Shown here: positions 9,021 to 19,732 of the stretch, piece after piece
Position numbering within the stretch: the first letter of the stretch is position 1
How the letters are laid out: each line of letters opens with the position of its first letter
From: Sediminibacter sp. Hel_I_10
Lineage (GTDB): Bacteria; Bacteroidota; Bacteroidia; Flavobacteriales; Flavobacteriaceae
Direction: 5' to 3'
Length of the DNA stretch: 64,000 nucleotides
NCBI RefSeq assembly: GCF_000688335.1
Contig: NZ_JHZX01000001.1
Location: forward strand, 3,968,001-4,032,000
Notes under the pieces: generated by a model
The model's database searches: none
What the model saw: only the letters and a program-made list of their open reading frames with translations
What the model was told of the DNA's origin: nothing
Program-made: the position numbers and the translations under genes

Positions 9021-9806
9021 TCATAATCCTAAAACAAGCTTAGATTGCTCTAAATAAGTCTTAGAAATTGGCACTTCTATCTGATGGGAAAGATGAATTA
9101 TAGGTTTTCCTTTTTCGGTTTTCCAAGATTGAAAATGATAAGGATTGATCACATAGCCGCGATGCGTTCTTAAGAGATCGGGAAACGTATCGGCAACAAC
9201 CGATAGTTTATTTCTAATAAGGGTCTTTTTCAGCACATGTCCGTCAAGGTAAAACACCTCGATGTAATTATCAGAAGACTGAATGCTAATCAAATCCTGC
9301 TGTTGAAGTCGCAAGCCTTCATAATGACCTTCTCCCTTAATTTCAATTTTTTGATCCTCAAACTGTTTCTCTTTGTATTTGCCAAAGCCAAATCGTCCAA
9401 TAAGTAAAACGGGAAGTATAGTAAGCATTGCGGGAGCTAAAATAGCCCTGAAATGAAACCACAAACTATAAGCATTGGGATGCCAATGGACTATAAATTG
9501 CAAATAATAAAAACGCATAACCACAACCGCAATACCTATAAATAAGATCAGTACTAGTAGCTCATCTCGAAGTCGCCATTGACCGCTCTTATGATAAAGC
9601 CATTGCTGAACGGGTAACAACATTATATAGATGATTGCTGTTAAAATGCCATAGAGTGGGAGATAAATTAGCTTTTCAGTAGCGTTAAACTCATTGACGT
9701 CAAGCGGCTCTGTAAAATAGAGAAATACAAATACCCAAATGGCCAAGCCTAAGGCGATCAAGAGATGGTGCTTTATAGATGGATCAAATGGATACTTTAC
9801 AGTCAA
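9021..9806 (-). CDS. LytTR-type DNA-binding regulator with membrane-spanning N-terminus
   Basis: The 261-residue protein has four predicted transmembrane helices within residues 15-150: LLIALGLAIWVFVFLYF, LIYLPLYGILTAIIYIML, LLVLILFIGIAVVVMRFYYL and AILAPAMLTILPVLLI. A short linker leads to a LytTR domain (about 160-258) with ISIQSSDNYIEVFYL, LIRNKLSVV and LLRTHRGYVINP. There is no receiver domain. Membrane-anchored LytTR regulators of this build are common in Bacteroidota and probably sense a membrane or envelope signal directly. Target genes cannot be told from the sequence. Confidence 0.85.
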   Translation of the reverse strand: MTVKYPFDPSIKHHLLIALGLAIWVFVFLYFTEPLDVNEFNATEKLIYLPLYGILTAIIYIMLLPVQQWLYHKSGQWRLRDELLVLILFIGIAVVVMRFYYLQFIVHWHPNAYSLWFHFRAILAPAMLTILPVLLIGRFGFGKYKEKQFEDQKIEIKGEGHYEGLRLQQQDLISIQSSDNYIEVFYLDGHVLKKTLIRNKLSVVADTFPDLLRTHRGYVINPYHFQSWKTEKGKPIIHLSHQIEVPISKTYLEQSKLVLGL

Positions 9807-9915
9807 ATTAGAGGTTTACGTTTAGATTTTAAAAATAAGATTTTATGCGGAAATCCCAAATCAACAAAAACGCTAATAATTTTATAATCTTCATCAAAAT
9901 AACTTACTTGCGTGC

Positions 9916-10698
9916 ATGTTTACAAAGCGCTTTTATTACGTAGTCTCCATTCAATATTTAGGATATCGATTTCATGGTTGGCAAAAACAGCCAAAATTGA
10001 AAACCATTCATTTTATGATTGATCGCACGCTCAATTACGTGCTTGAAGGCAAACGCTTTAAAACGTTGGTTTCTGGACGAACAGATGCCATGGTCTCTGC
10101 AAATGAAACTGCTTTTGAATTATTTGTTTATCATGAAATTGAAGATAAAGAGGCTTTTATTGCCTTATTCAATCACAATCTTCCTCAAGATATTAGAGCG
10201 TTAAAAATGGAAGAAGTGACTGCCGAGTTCAATATCATCCAGCATTCTAAGGTTAAGGAATATGTTTATGTTTTTACCCACGGCCAAAAATGTCACCCCT
10301 TCTGTTCTCCAATAATGACCACCTTTTTAGAGCCCTTGGATATTGAACTTATGAAAAAGGGCGCAAAATTGTTTGAAGGGCTTCATAATTTTAAACCCTA
10401 TTGTTTTAGAGCCACTGAGAAAGGACTTTATGAGCGTGAAATTTTACATTGTGAAATTACAGAGAACACCATGTTTACTGCAAATTTCTTTCCTTCGGAA
10501 AGCTATACGCTCATTGTTAAGGGTAAGGGTTTTGGTCGAAATCAAATCAGGCTCATGATGGGCACACTAGTCAATCTAGGAAGGGGAGACGTGACCTTAG
10601 CCTATATTGAAAACTCATTAAAACCCGAAAGCACCGAAGTCATGGGCTTTGTTGCGCCAGCTTCTGGTTTAATCTTAAACAGTGTTGAATTTGAATAG
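9916..10698 (+). CDS. TruA-family tRNA pseudouridine synthase paralogue
   Basis: The 260-residue protein follows the TruA plan. YLGYRFHGWQKQP corresponds to the N-terminal YDGtxfxGWQxQ motif, SGRTDAMVSA to the active-site loop with the catalytic Asp, and GFGRNQIRLMMGTLVNLGRG to the C-terminal RNA-binding segment. Canonical TruA has GRTDAGVHA, so the Gly and His after the Asp are replaced by Met and Ser, and the usual HARFSA loop is not recognisable. It is therefore probably a second, divergent TruA-like enzyme rather than the housekeeping TruA of position 38-40. It is convergent with tsaD, with three bases between stop codons. Confidence 0.8.
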   Translation: MFTKRFYYVVSIQYLGYRFHGWQKQPKLKTIHFMIDRTLNYVLEGKRFKTLVSGRTDAMVSANETAFELFVYHEIEDKEAFIALFNHNLPQDIRALKMEEVTAEFNIIQHSKVKEYVYVFTHGQKCHPFCSPIMTTFLEPLDIELMKKGAKLFEGLHNFKPYCFRATEKGLYEREILHCEITENTMFTANFFPSESYTLIVKGKGFGRNQIRLMMGTLVNLGRGDVTLAYIENSLKPESTEVMGFVAPASGLILNSVEFE

Positions 10699-10701
10699 TG
10701 T

Positions 10702-11724
10702 TTAAATCTTCAATCGTGCACTAGCCATAACGCGTTGCTCTGCGTAATCTCCTTCCAGATATTTTAAATATCCTACAATACCAATCATGGCTGCATTATC
10801 TGTGGTATACTCAAATTTAGGTATGTAAGAGGTCCATCCAAATTTTTGCTCACCAGACATCAATGCCTCACGAATACCGGAGTTTGCAGAAACACCACCC
10901 CCTATTGCAATATGTTTGATACCAGTTTGCTTACTGGCCGATTTTAGTTTGTCCATCAAAATCCCAACAATAGTATATTGAATAGAAGCGCAAATATCAT
11001 TTAAATGTTCTTCAACAAAATTGGGATTGGCTTTAACTTGTTTTTGTACAAAATAGAGAATCGCCGTCTTTAATCCCGAAAAGCTAAAATTAAGTCCGTC
11101 TACTTTAGGTTTTGTAAACGCAAAGGCTTTTGGGTTGCCCAGTTTAGCACGTTTATCAATCTCTGGACCAGCGGGATATCCCAAACCGAGAAGCTTTCCG
11201 CTTTTATCAAATGCTTCGCCAACCGCATCATCAATAGTTTCTCCTATCACTTCCATATCAAAATAAGAGTCCACTTTAATAATCTGAGTATGACCGCCAG
11301 AAATTGTCATCGCCAAAAATGGAAATGGAGGCTTCTTGTAATCCTTTTCATCTATAAAATGAGCCAAAATATGAGCTTGCATGTGATTGACATCAATCAA
11401 TGGAATGCCCAACCCAAAGGCAAATGATTTTGCAAAAGAGGTACCCACCAGTAAAGAGCCCATGAGTCCGGGGCCACGGGTAAAGGCAATAGCATGCAAT
11501 TGTGATTTATCAATAGCTGCTTTTTTCAGAGCTTGATCAACCACAGGCACAATGTTCTGTTGGTGGGCTCTAGATGCGAGTTCTGGCACCACACCACCAT
11601 AAGCTTTATGAATGCTTTGATTGGCAACAACATTACTTAAAATAGTGTCGTTACAAAGTACAGCCGCCGCTGTATCGTCACAGGAAGACTCAATTGCTAA
11701 AATGTATATTTTTTGTGAAGCCAT
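10702..11724 (-). CDS. tsaD: tRNA N6-threonylcarbamoyladenosine transferase TsaD
   Basis: TsaD, with TsaB and TsaE, transfers threonylcarbamoyl from TC-AMP to A37 of ANN-decoding tRNAs. The 340 residues have the ASKHA-fold signatures: AIESSCDDTAAAVL at the N-terminus, the metal-binding HMQAHILAHF, the nucleotide motifs MTISGGHTQI and IAIGGGVSANSGIRE, and a second metal-ligand region in TTDNAAMIG. Nothing is missing. The gene is divergent from the tamB-like gene with a 55-100 base spacer. Confidence 0.96.
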   Translation of the reverse strand: MASQKIYILAIESSCDDTAAAVLCNDTILSNVVANQSIHKAYGGVVPELASRAHQQNIVPVVDQALKKAAIDKSQLHAIAFTRGPGLMGSLLVGTSFAKSFAFGLGIPLIDVNHMQAHILAHFIDEKDYKKPPFPFLAMTISGGHTQIIKVDSYFDMEVIGETIDDAVGEAFDKSGKLLGLGYPAGPEIDKRAKLGNPKAFAFTKPKVDGLNFSFSGLKTAILYFVQKQVKANPNFVEEHLNDICASIQYTIVGILMDKLKSASKQTGIKHIAIGGGVSANSGIREALMSGEQKFGWTSYIPKFEYTTDNAAMIGIVGYLKYLEGDYAEQRVMASARLKI

Positions 11725-11830
11725 TAGAAGAAATTAGGCACAATAATTGTTAATTTTGAAGTCAAAGTTATAACTTTCCATTCGCATCAGAAAATTTCTC
11801 AAAATAGTCTCAAAAATTGTAGCAATCATC

Positions 11831-14800
11831 TTGCTACTGTTCATCATTTTGGTGCTGTTTTTTTCTATCCCAGCGGTTCAAACGTATTTGGGTAAAAATG
11901 CCACCAATCGTATTAATAATGAGTTCGGCACCAATATTAATATAGGGAAAGTTGGTCTACAATTTAATGGCGATGTCGAACTAAAGAATGTGTTTATTGC
12001 CGACTATAGAAAGGATACGCTCATTAATATCAACGAGCTGAACACCTCCATTCTAAGTTTTAGAAATTTATACAACGGTTCTCTAACCTTTGGAGATATT
12101 GATATTATTGATCTCACGTTTAATGTGAAAAAATATTTAGATGAAGACGAAACCAATCTTGATGTTTTTGTCGCCAAATTTAATTCTGACAACCCCAAAA
12201 CCGAAGACAATCAATTTTTGCTCTCTTCCAGTGATGTCTCTATCTATAACGGCATCTTTAGAATGCTTGACGAAAATCGTGAAGAAGAAAAACTTTTAGA
12301 ATTTTACGACCTCAATATCAACGCCACAAATTTTGTGATCTTTGGTAGCGACGTCAATGCGCGCATCAATACTCTAACGTTTAAAGACACGAGAGGCGCT
12401 TATGTCAAAAACATGATTACCGATTTTGAATATACCTTAGACCACATGAGTTTTCAAAATCTAAGCATCAAGACCGAAAACTCTAACTTAAAAGGTGCTT
12501 TGCGTTTTGACTACAACCGTGAAGACTTTATCTATTTTGAAGATAAGGTGAACGTTACCGCTAGTTTTAAGGATTCAGAAATCTACCTTAATGATCTCAA
12601 TACATTTTATGATGAGTTTGGTTCTGACCAAAAAGCAGAAATTAACGTTGATTTTTCTGGAACCCTAAATAATTTAAATGCCAATAATCTTGAAGTCAAA
12701 ACCAGTTCAAGAACTCGAATTTATGGAGATCTCAATTTCAAAGACCTTTTTAATACTGAAGAAGGCAACTTTTCTATGGATGGGCGTTTTGATAACTTGT
12801 CTTCTAATTATTACGATCTAAAAGCCCTATTGCCAAATATTTTAGGAGAATCTATTCCTTCTGTATTTTCCAAAGTAGGCAACTTTACCATTTCCGGTAG
12901 GTCTTACATTACAAAAAACACCATTGATGCCGATTTAAGAATAGTCACTTCAATAGGAAATATCGTTTCCGATATGAAAATGAATCGGGTAGATGATATA
13001 GACAATGCAAGTTACGTTGGTAACGTAAAATTTGAGGACTTCAATTTAGGCGCCTTGCTCAATAATGAAGATTTAGGAACAACATCCTTAGACGTATCTG
13101 TAGATGGTGTAGGTTTTACCTTAAAAAATCTAAGCAGTAGGGTGCAAGGTGAAATTTTTGAAATTGAATACAATAACTACAATTATAAAAATATTGAAGT
13201 TATCGGAAGACTTGGAAATAATATTTTCAATGGTTTTTTAGAGGCTAAGGATAAAAATTTCAAATTCAAGTTTGATGGTTTGGCCGACTTGTCAAAAGAG
13301 ATCAATACCCTCAATTTTGTGGCCAACGTAGAATATGCAAACCTTAGGGCACTTAATTTTATTACCAAAGACAGTATTTCAGAGTTTAGAGGTATGGTAA
13401 CTACCTCTATGAAAGGTTCTAATATTGATGATGCTTACGGTTCTTTAAATTTTAGAAACACCACTTATGTTAATGAGCATGACCAATATTATTTTAAAGA
13501 TTTTAAAATAGAGTCGCAGTTTGAAGGTACCAAAAGAACCATTACTATTGATTCTCCAGATATTATGGAAGGGACCTTAAGCGGAAACTTTAAGTTTAAG
13601 GATATTGGTAAGCTGGTAGAAAATTCTGTAGGAAGCATCTATACCAACTACGTCCCAAACGTCATTGAAACCGATCAATATCTAGAATTCGATTTCAATA
13701 TCTATAACAAAATAGTGGAAGTTTTTTATCATGAGTTGGAGTTGGGTGCAAATACCAGAATCAAAGGCCGCATGGAAACTGATGAGAAACAGTTCAACCT
13801 CACCTTTAATGCGCCACAGATTAAATTGTTTGATTATTTTGCCAACGATATTTCTATTCTAATAGACAATAGCAACCCCTTGTTCAATACGTATATTGAG
13901 ATCGACACGCTCTACACCAAATATTATGACGTCTCTAAATTCAGTTTAATTAACGTTACCCAACGTGATACGCTATTTATTAAATCTGAATTTCAAGGCG
14001 GGAATCGAAACACCGATAATTTTGACCTCAGTTTATTTTATACCATTGATGAAAATAATAAATCCGTGGTAGGATTTAGTAGATCTAAAGTGACCTTTAA
14101 AGGAAATACTTGGACAATCAATGAAGACAGAAACAAATTAAACAAGGTGGTCTTTGATCGAGAATTCAAAACTTTCGATATTAATGAAATGGTCATGAGC
14201 CATTTTGAAGAACAGATTGAACTCTCGGGTATTGTCAAAGAAAATAACTACAAAGACATTCGGCTTGATTTTACAGATGTCGATTTAGATAAAATAACAC
14301 CTAGAGTAGATAGCCTGACGCTGAAAGGTAAGGTCAATGGCAAATTGGAAGTTTTGCAGGAAGATGGTATTTATATACCAAGTTCTAATGTAACGATTAC
14401 CGATTTTAAGGCCAATAATTATGAACTTGGAGATTTAAGAGCGGCCATCGTTGGCAACCAATCCTTAACCAATTATAATGTAGATATTACCCTTAAAAAT
14501 GATAATTTAAAATCTTTAGATGCCAAAGGTACTATTGATGTAGAAACCAATATCATTGATTTAGACGTTGACCTTGACGAATTTCTTTTAGACCCCTTAG
14601 ATCCTTTCGGAGCTGGCGTGATTACCAATATAAGAGGTCTGGTAACAGGGAGCGCCAAAGTTACAGGAGATCTTAAAAACCCAGATATTAATGGAGAATT
14701 GCTCTTGGATAATGCTGGGCTCACCATTCCATATCTAAATGTAGATTATAGTTTTGATTTTGATAGTAAGGTAAAATTAGAATCCCAGAAATTTATTTTT

Positions 14801-16222
14801 CAAGATGTAGAAATTACAGACTCTGAGTACTTCTCAAATGCAACGCTTAATGGATTTATTGGACACAAAAGTTTCTCAGATTGGAAATTGGGTCTAGAAA
14901 TAGAAACCAGTAGACTTTTGGTATTAAATACCACTTATGATGAAGAGCAATTATATTACGGTACCGCGTTTGTTGATGGTATCGCAACTATAAAAGGCCC
15001 CACAGATCAATTGATCATCGCTGTTGACGGGAGCACCGCAAGAGGGACGGTTTTTAAAATCCCATTAAATGATCTCGAAACTTATGGAGACAACTCTTAC
15101 ATCCACTTCTTGAGTCCTGAAGAAAAACTAGCCCGATTAAAAGGAGAGGTAATTAGGGATACCGAGGTCAAAGGGCTTGAGTTACAATTTGATTTAATTG
15201 TAAATCCTTATGCCGATATTGAGATTGTAATAGACAAAAATTCAGGCAGCACCATCAGAGGTTCTGGTAACGGTAACTTACTTTTTGATATCAACACGAA
15301 CGGGAAATTTCAAATGTTTGGTGATTTTCAAATTGTTGAAGGAACATACAATTTTGCCTACGGCGGATTTGTTCAGAAAAAACTAACCGTTGTGCCAGGT
15401 GGCTCTATACGTTGGGAAGGCGATCCGCTAAAAGCCCAAATTGGTTTAACTGCGGTATATCGAACGCAGGCAAACCCTTCGGTGTTGCTAGATAATCCCA
15501 TCAATAGAAGTATTGATGTAGAGGTAGAGGTCAATTTGGCTGGACAACTAGAACAACCCGAACCCGATTTTACATTTAATTTCCCAAATGTAAGTTCCAC
15601 AGTAAAATCTGAGCTAGAATACCGTTTAGAAACCAAAGAAAGTAGAACCAATCAAGCGCTCTTCTTGCTATCTACAGGCTCCTTTGCCAGTGAAATTAGT
15701 TTAGGACAACAAGCTTATGGTACCATATCAGATCGTGTAAATGCTTTTTTTAATAGTTTCTTGACCAATGCAGACGGTAAACTTCAAGTAGGTGTTAATT
15801 ACGAGGTTGGCGAACAAACTACAGATTATGAAACCGATGACCGCTTGGGGCTGACCTTGAGCACCAAGATTAGTGACCGGGTACTTATCAATGGCAAAGT
15901 AGGCGTGCCCATTGGAGGGGTCAACCAAACGGTAATTGCCGGAGATGTTCAAATTGATGTTTTACTTAATGAAGAAGGGACACTCACCGCTAAATTTTTC
16001 AATAGAGAAAATAGCATTCGTAATTTTGGTGAAGAAATTGGATATACCCAAGGTGTCGGTATATCTTATAATGTAGAGTTCGATACTTTTAAAGAATTGT
16101 TCGAGATTATTTTCTACGGAAAAAATAAAATTGATAAAGAAGAAACCCCTAAAAAGGAAGATGAAGAATCTGAAGAAGATCTCACTCCCGATTTCATAAA
16201 TATCAAGTCAAAAAACGATTAA
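11831..16222 (+). CDS. tamB: TamB-like (DUF490) envelope translocation/assembly protein
   Basis: A 1463-residue protein with one N-terminal membrane anchor followed by a very long, beta-rich repetitive body with many recurring alternating hydrophobic strands. The C-terminal third has the TamB/DUF490 features, including GNGNLLFDINTNGKFQMFGD and VEGTYNFAYGG. TamB-like proteins bridge the inner and outer membranes as a long lipid-transport groove. Flavobacterial homologues usually begin with a few basic residues before the anchor. Here the frame stays open upstream to a stop at 11771 and encodes RIRKFLKIVSK, but contains no ATG, GTG or TTG before 11831. Either the TTG at 11831 or a rare ATT at 11780 is used. 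The tail (last 25 residues) is strongly acidic. Confidence 0.85.
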   Translation: MLLFIILVLFFSIPAVQTYLGKNATNRINNEFGTNINIGKVGLQFNGDVELKNVFIADYRKDTLININELNTSILSFRNLYNGSLTFGDIDIIDLTFNVKKYLDEDETNLDVFVAKFNSDNPKTEDNQFLLSSSDVSIYNGIFRMLDENREEEKLLEFYDLNINATNFVIFGSDVNARINTLTFKDTRGAYVKNMITDFEYTLDHMSFQNLSIKTENSNLKGALRFDYNREDFIYFEDKVNVTASFKDSEIYLNDLNTFYDEFGSDQKAEINVDFSGTLNNLNANNLEVKTSSRTRIYGDLNFKDLFNTEEGNFSMDGRFDNLSSNYYDLKALLPNILGESIPSVFSKVGNFTISGRSYITKNTIDADLRIVTSIGNIVSDMKMNRVDDIDNASYVGNVKFEDFNLGALLNNEDLGTTSLDVSVDGVGFTLKNLSSRVQGEIFEIEYNNYNYKNIEVIGRLGNNIFNGFLEAKDKNFKFKFDGLADLSKEINTLNFVANVEYANLRALNFITKDSISEFRGMVTTSMKGSNIDDAYGSLNFRNTTYVNEHDQYYFKDFKIESQFEGTKRTITIDSPDIMEGTLSGNFKFKDIGKLVENSVGSIYTNYVPNVIETDQYLEFDFNIYNKIVEVFYHELELGANTRIKGRMETDEKQFNLTFNAPQIKLFDYFANDISILIDNSNPLFNTYIEIDTLYTKYYDVSKFSLINVTQRDTLFIKSEFQGGNRNTDNFDLSLFYTIDENNKSVVGFSRSKVTFKGNTWTINEDRNKLNKVVFDREFKTFDINEMVMSHFEEQIELSGIVKENNYKDIRLDFTDVDLDKITPRVDSLTLKGKVNGKLEVLQEDGIYIPSSNVTITDFKANNYELGDLRAAIVGNQSLTNYNVDITLKNDNLKSLDAKGTIDVETNIIDLDVDLDEFLLDPLDPFGAGVITNIRGLVTGSAKVTGDLKNPDINGELLLDNAGLTIPYLNVDYSFDFDSKVKLESQKFIFQDVEITDSEYFSNATLNGFIGHKSFSDWKLGLEIETSRLLVLNTTYDEEQLYYGTAFVDGIATIKGPTDQLIIAVDGSTARGTVFKIPLNDLETYGDNSYIHFLSPEEKLARLKGEVIRDTEVKGLELQFDLIVNPYADIEIVIDKNSGSTIRGSGNGNLLFDINTNGKFQMFGDFQIVEGTYNFAYGGFVQKKLTVVPGGSIRWEGDPLKAQIGLTAVYRTQANPSVLLDNPINRSIDVEVEVNLAGQLEQPEPDFTFNFPNVSSTVKSELEYRLETKESRTNQALFLLSTGSFASEISLGQQAYGTISDRVNAFFNSFLTNADGKLQVGVNYEVGEQTTDYETDDRLGLTLSTKISDRVLINGKVGVPIGGVNQTVIAGDVQIDVLLNEEGTLTAKFFNRENSIRNFGEEIGYTQGVGISYNVEFDTFKELFEIIFYGKNKIDKEETPKKEDEESEEDLTPDFINIKSKND

Positions 16223-16372
16223 TTAAGTAATTCATACTGTGTGTTTTTAAGAAAAATAAGTTTTTTTATTAACGAAAACGTTTGATATTTAATAGGCCTC
16301 CCAAATAATAGCTAATTCCATTTATATTGTTGTTTTTGTTTACTAAGTTTACTTATTGAAAGTTAAAAAACA

Positions 16373-17359
16373 ATGTCAAAAACAATAAAAAAAATAGGAG
16401 TCATGACCTCTGGAGGTGATTCTCCAGGAATGAATGCCGCCGTTAGATCTGTAGTAAGAACTTGTGCTTATCATCGCATTGCGTGCGCTGGTATTTATCG
16501 AGGTTTTGAAGGGATGATTGAAGGAGATTTTATTGATATGGATGCCCGTAGTGTAAAGGACATCATCAATAAAGGTGGAACCATTTTAAAATCTGCACGT
16601 TCAAAAGAATTTAGAACTCCAGAAGGACGAAAAAAAGCTTACGATAAACTTACCGAAGCCGGTATTGATGCCTTAGTCACTATTGGTGGAGACGGTACCT
16701 TTACTGGAGCTATGATTTTTGGTCAGGAATATGATTTTCCCGTGATGGGAATACCAGGAACTATCGATAATGATATTTTCGGTACAACGCATACCCTTGG
16801 CTATGACACTGCGCTAAATACGGTAGTAGAAGTCATTGATAAAATTCGTGATACGGCAAGTTCACACAATCGTCTCTTCTTTATTGAAGTTATGGGCCGA
16901 GATGTTGGTCACATAGCACTTAACGTTGGTGTTGGTGCTGGTGCTGAGGAAATTTTAATTCCCGAAGAAGATTTAGGTTTAGATCGTTTGTTAGAATCAT
17001 TAAGACGTAGCAAGCGCTCAGGAAAATCTTCTAGTATAGTTGTTGTAGCTGAAGGCGATAAAATTGGTAAAAATGTATTCGAGCTAAAAGATTACGTAGA
17101 GGCCAATATGACAGAGTACGAAGTGAGAGTTTCGGTTTTAGGTCATATGCAACGCGGTGGTTCGCCATCTTGTTTTGATCGTGTACTTGCCAGTAGAATG
17201 GGAGTAAGGGCTGTTGAAGAGCTTCTTAATGGCAAAACAGCTTATATGGTTGGCTTATTGAATGATAAAATGGCATTAACGCCCTTTGAGCAAGCTGTAA
17301 AAGGAAAATCAAAAATCAACATGGAATTACTTCGGGTTTCAGAAATCATGACCACTTAA
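16373..17359 (+). CDS. pfkA: ATP-dependent 6-phosphofructokinase
   Basis: PfkA phosphorylates fructose 6-phosphate to the 1,6-bisphosphate in glycolysis. The 328 residues have the ATP-binding GVMTSGGDSPGMNA, the GGDGTFTGA motif whose residue pattern fits ATP rather than pyrophosphate use, and the catalytic PGTIDND. EVMGRDVGHIAL and LGHMQRGGSPSCFDR form the substrate and effector sites. It lies 49 bases upstream of gap and is probably co-transcribed with it. Confidence 0.95.
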   Translation: MSKTIKKIGVMTSGGDSPGMNAAVRSVVRTCAYHRIACAGIYRGFEGMIEGDFIDMDARSVKDIINKGGTILKSARSKEFRTPEGRKKAYDKLTEAGIDALVTIGGDGTFTGAMIFGQEYDFPVMGIPGTIDNDIFGTTHTLGYDTALNTVVEVIDKIRDTASSHNRLFFIEVMGRDVGHIALNVGVGAGAEEILIPEEDLGLDRLLESLRRSKRSGKSSSIVVVAEGDKIGKNVFELKDYVEANMTEYEVRVSVLGHMQRGGSPSCFDRVLASRMGVRAVEELLNGKTAYMVGLLNDKMALTPFEQAVKGKSKINMELLRVSEIMTT

Positions 17360-17399
17360 AAAGTATTAGAATAGAATTAAATTAATAGTAAATAAATAA

Positions 17400-18410
<1,011 letters not shown>

Positions 18411-18423
18411 TAAGTTTAAACAT

Positions 18424-18483
18424 AAAATCCGTAGTCACTAAGATGCACAAATATTGGGTAACTTAGATTTCTACGGATTTTTT
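18424..18483 (+). terminator. Rho-independent terminator after gapA
   Basis: The outer stem is 11 perfect pairs (18424-18434 with 18471-18481). The inner helix is ctaag at 18438-18442 with cttag at 18462-18466, and the T run is at 18478-18483. The next start codon lies only 13 bases beyond the T run. Confidence 0.8.
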
Positions 18484-18496
18484 ATACACCATACAC

Positions 18497-19357
18497 ATGA
18501 TTTTAATTGTAGATAGTGGATCCACAAAATGTGACTGGATCGCAGTAGATAAAGATGGAAAACAACTCCGCGAAAAAATTCGTACTAGTGGCTTAAATCC
18601 CGCTATTCTTAAGGAAAATAAGATTAAGAAAATCATCAAGGAGAGTGAAGAGTTAATGGATTTGAAAGAAGCCGTTACCCATGTTTTTTTCTACGGTGCT
18701 GGTTGCGGTACAGAAAAACCGAGAACCATGTTAGCACACGTTCTTCAATTTATTTTTGTAAATGCTGTAGTTGATGTTCAAGAAGATACAATGGCGGCGG
18801 TACGCGCGACATTAAATCATGATGACGAAGCTGCTGTGGTTTGCATTATGGGTACTGGTTCAAATTGCAGTTATTACGATGGTAAAAAGTTACACCAACG
18901 TGTTAAATCTTTGGGGTATTCCTTAATGGACGACGCTTCTGGAAATTACTTCGGAAAAGAGCTCATTAAAGACTACTATTACAATAATATGCCAGAGGAG
19001 ATCAAAATCGCCTTTGAGCACAAATACAATTTAGATCCAGACGTTATAAAATACAACCTGTACAAGCAACCAAATCCTAATGCATATCTCGCAAACTTTG
19101 CAGAGTTCATGTTTTTAAATAAGGATTCGGAATATACCAAGAAGCTTATTAAATCAGGTATTACAAGATTTGCCAATAACATGATTTTTCAATATAAGGA
19201 GGAAATAAAAACTGTTCCAGTACATTTTGCAGGATCGATTGCGTTCTTTTCTGAAAATGAAATTCGTGAAGTCGCAGCAGAAATGGGATTCATTGTCGGT
19301 AATTTTGCAAGACGCCCAATTCAAGGCCTTGTAAAGTATCACACAAAAGATATGTAA
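18497..19357 (+). CDS. BadF/BadG-type ATPase, N-acetylglucosamine-kinase-like
   Basis: The 286-residue protein belongs to the ASKHA superfamily, in the branch that includes eukaryotic N-acetylglucosamine kinase. It has the phosphate-1 motif VDSGSTKCDWIAVD, VQEDTMAAVRATL with the catalytic Asp, and the phosphate-2 loop CIMGTGSNCSYYDG. It probably phosphorylates a free amino sugar, perhaps from cell-wall recycling. It starts just after the gapA terminator and ends 3 bases before mgsA, so the two form a transcription unit. The substrate is inferred from the family only. Confidence 0.8.
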   Translation: MILIVDSGSTKCDWIAVDKDGKQLREKIRTSGLNPAILKENKIKKIIKESEELMDLKEAVTHVFFYGAGCGTEKPRTMLAHVLQFIFVNAVVDVQEDTMAAVRATLNHDDEAAVVCIMGTGSNCSYYDGKKLHQRVKSLGYSLMDDASGNYFGKELIKDYYYNNMPEEIKIAFEHKYNLDPDVIKYNLYKQPNPNAYLANFAEFMFLNKDSEYTKKLIKSGITRFANNMIFQYKEEIKTVPVHFAGSIAFFSENEIREVAAEMGFIVGNFARRPIQGLVKYHTKDM

Positions 19358-19360
19358 ACT

Positions 19361-19732
19361 ATGGAAATAGCACTTATTGCCCATGATGGTAAAAAAACAG
19401 AAATGGTTCAGTTTCTAAATGAACACAGGGCAATACTACTTCAAAAGAACATCCAACTGGTGTCTACCGGTACCACAGGTAAAAAAGTAAAAAAAGCCGG
19501 TTTCGAGGTAGAGCGCATGCTTTCCGGTCCTTTGGGGGGCGATGCACAAATCGCAGCACGTGTTGCTGAGGGTAAATGTCATATGGTACTCTTTTTTAGA
19601 GATCCCTTAGAAAAACACCCTCACGAACCAGATGTATTAATGCTTATGCGTATTTGTGATGTACATGATGTGCCTTTGGCCACCAACCCTGCTACCGCAC
19701 AACTATTGATTAAGGCTATGTCGTTGCTTTAA
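19361..19732 (+). CDS. mgsA: Methylglyoxal synthase
   Basis: MgsA converts dihydroxyacetone phosphate to methylglyoxal and phosphate, a bypass that frees phosphate when sugar phosphates build up. The 123 residues include IALIAHDGKK, the phosphate-binding STGTTGKKV, the catalytic Asp in SGPLGGDAQIAARV and the FFRDPLEKHPHEPDV loop. It follows the sugar kinase by three bases and overlaps the 3' end of the convergent symporter gene by 17 bases. Its place next to glycolytic genes fits a role in carbon-overflow control. Confidence 0.93.
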   Translation: MEIALIAHDGKKTEMVQFLNEHRAILLQKNIQLVSTGTTGKKVKKAGFEVERMLSGPLGGDAQIAARVAEGKCHMVLFFRDPLEKHPHEPDVLMLMRICDVHDVPLATNPATAQLLIKAMSLL

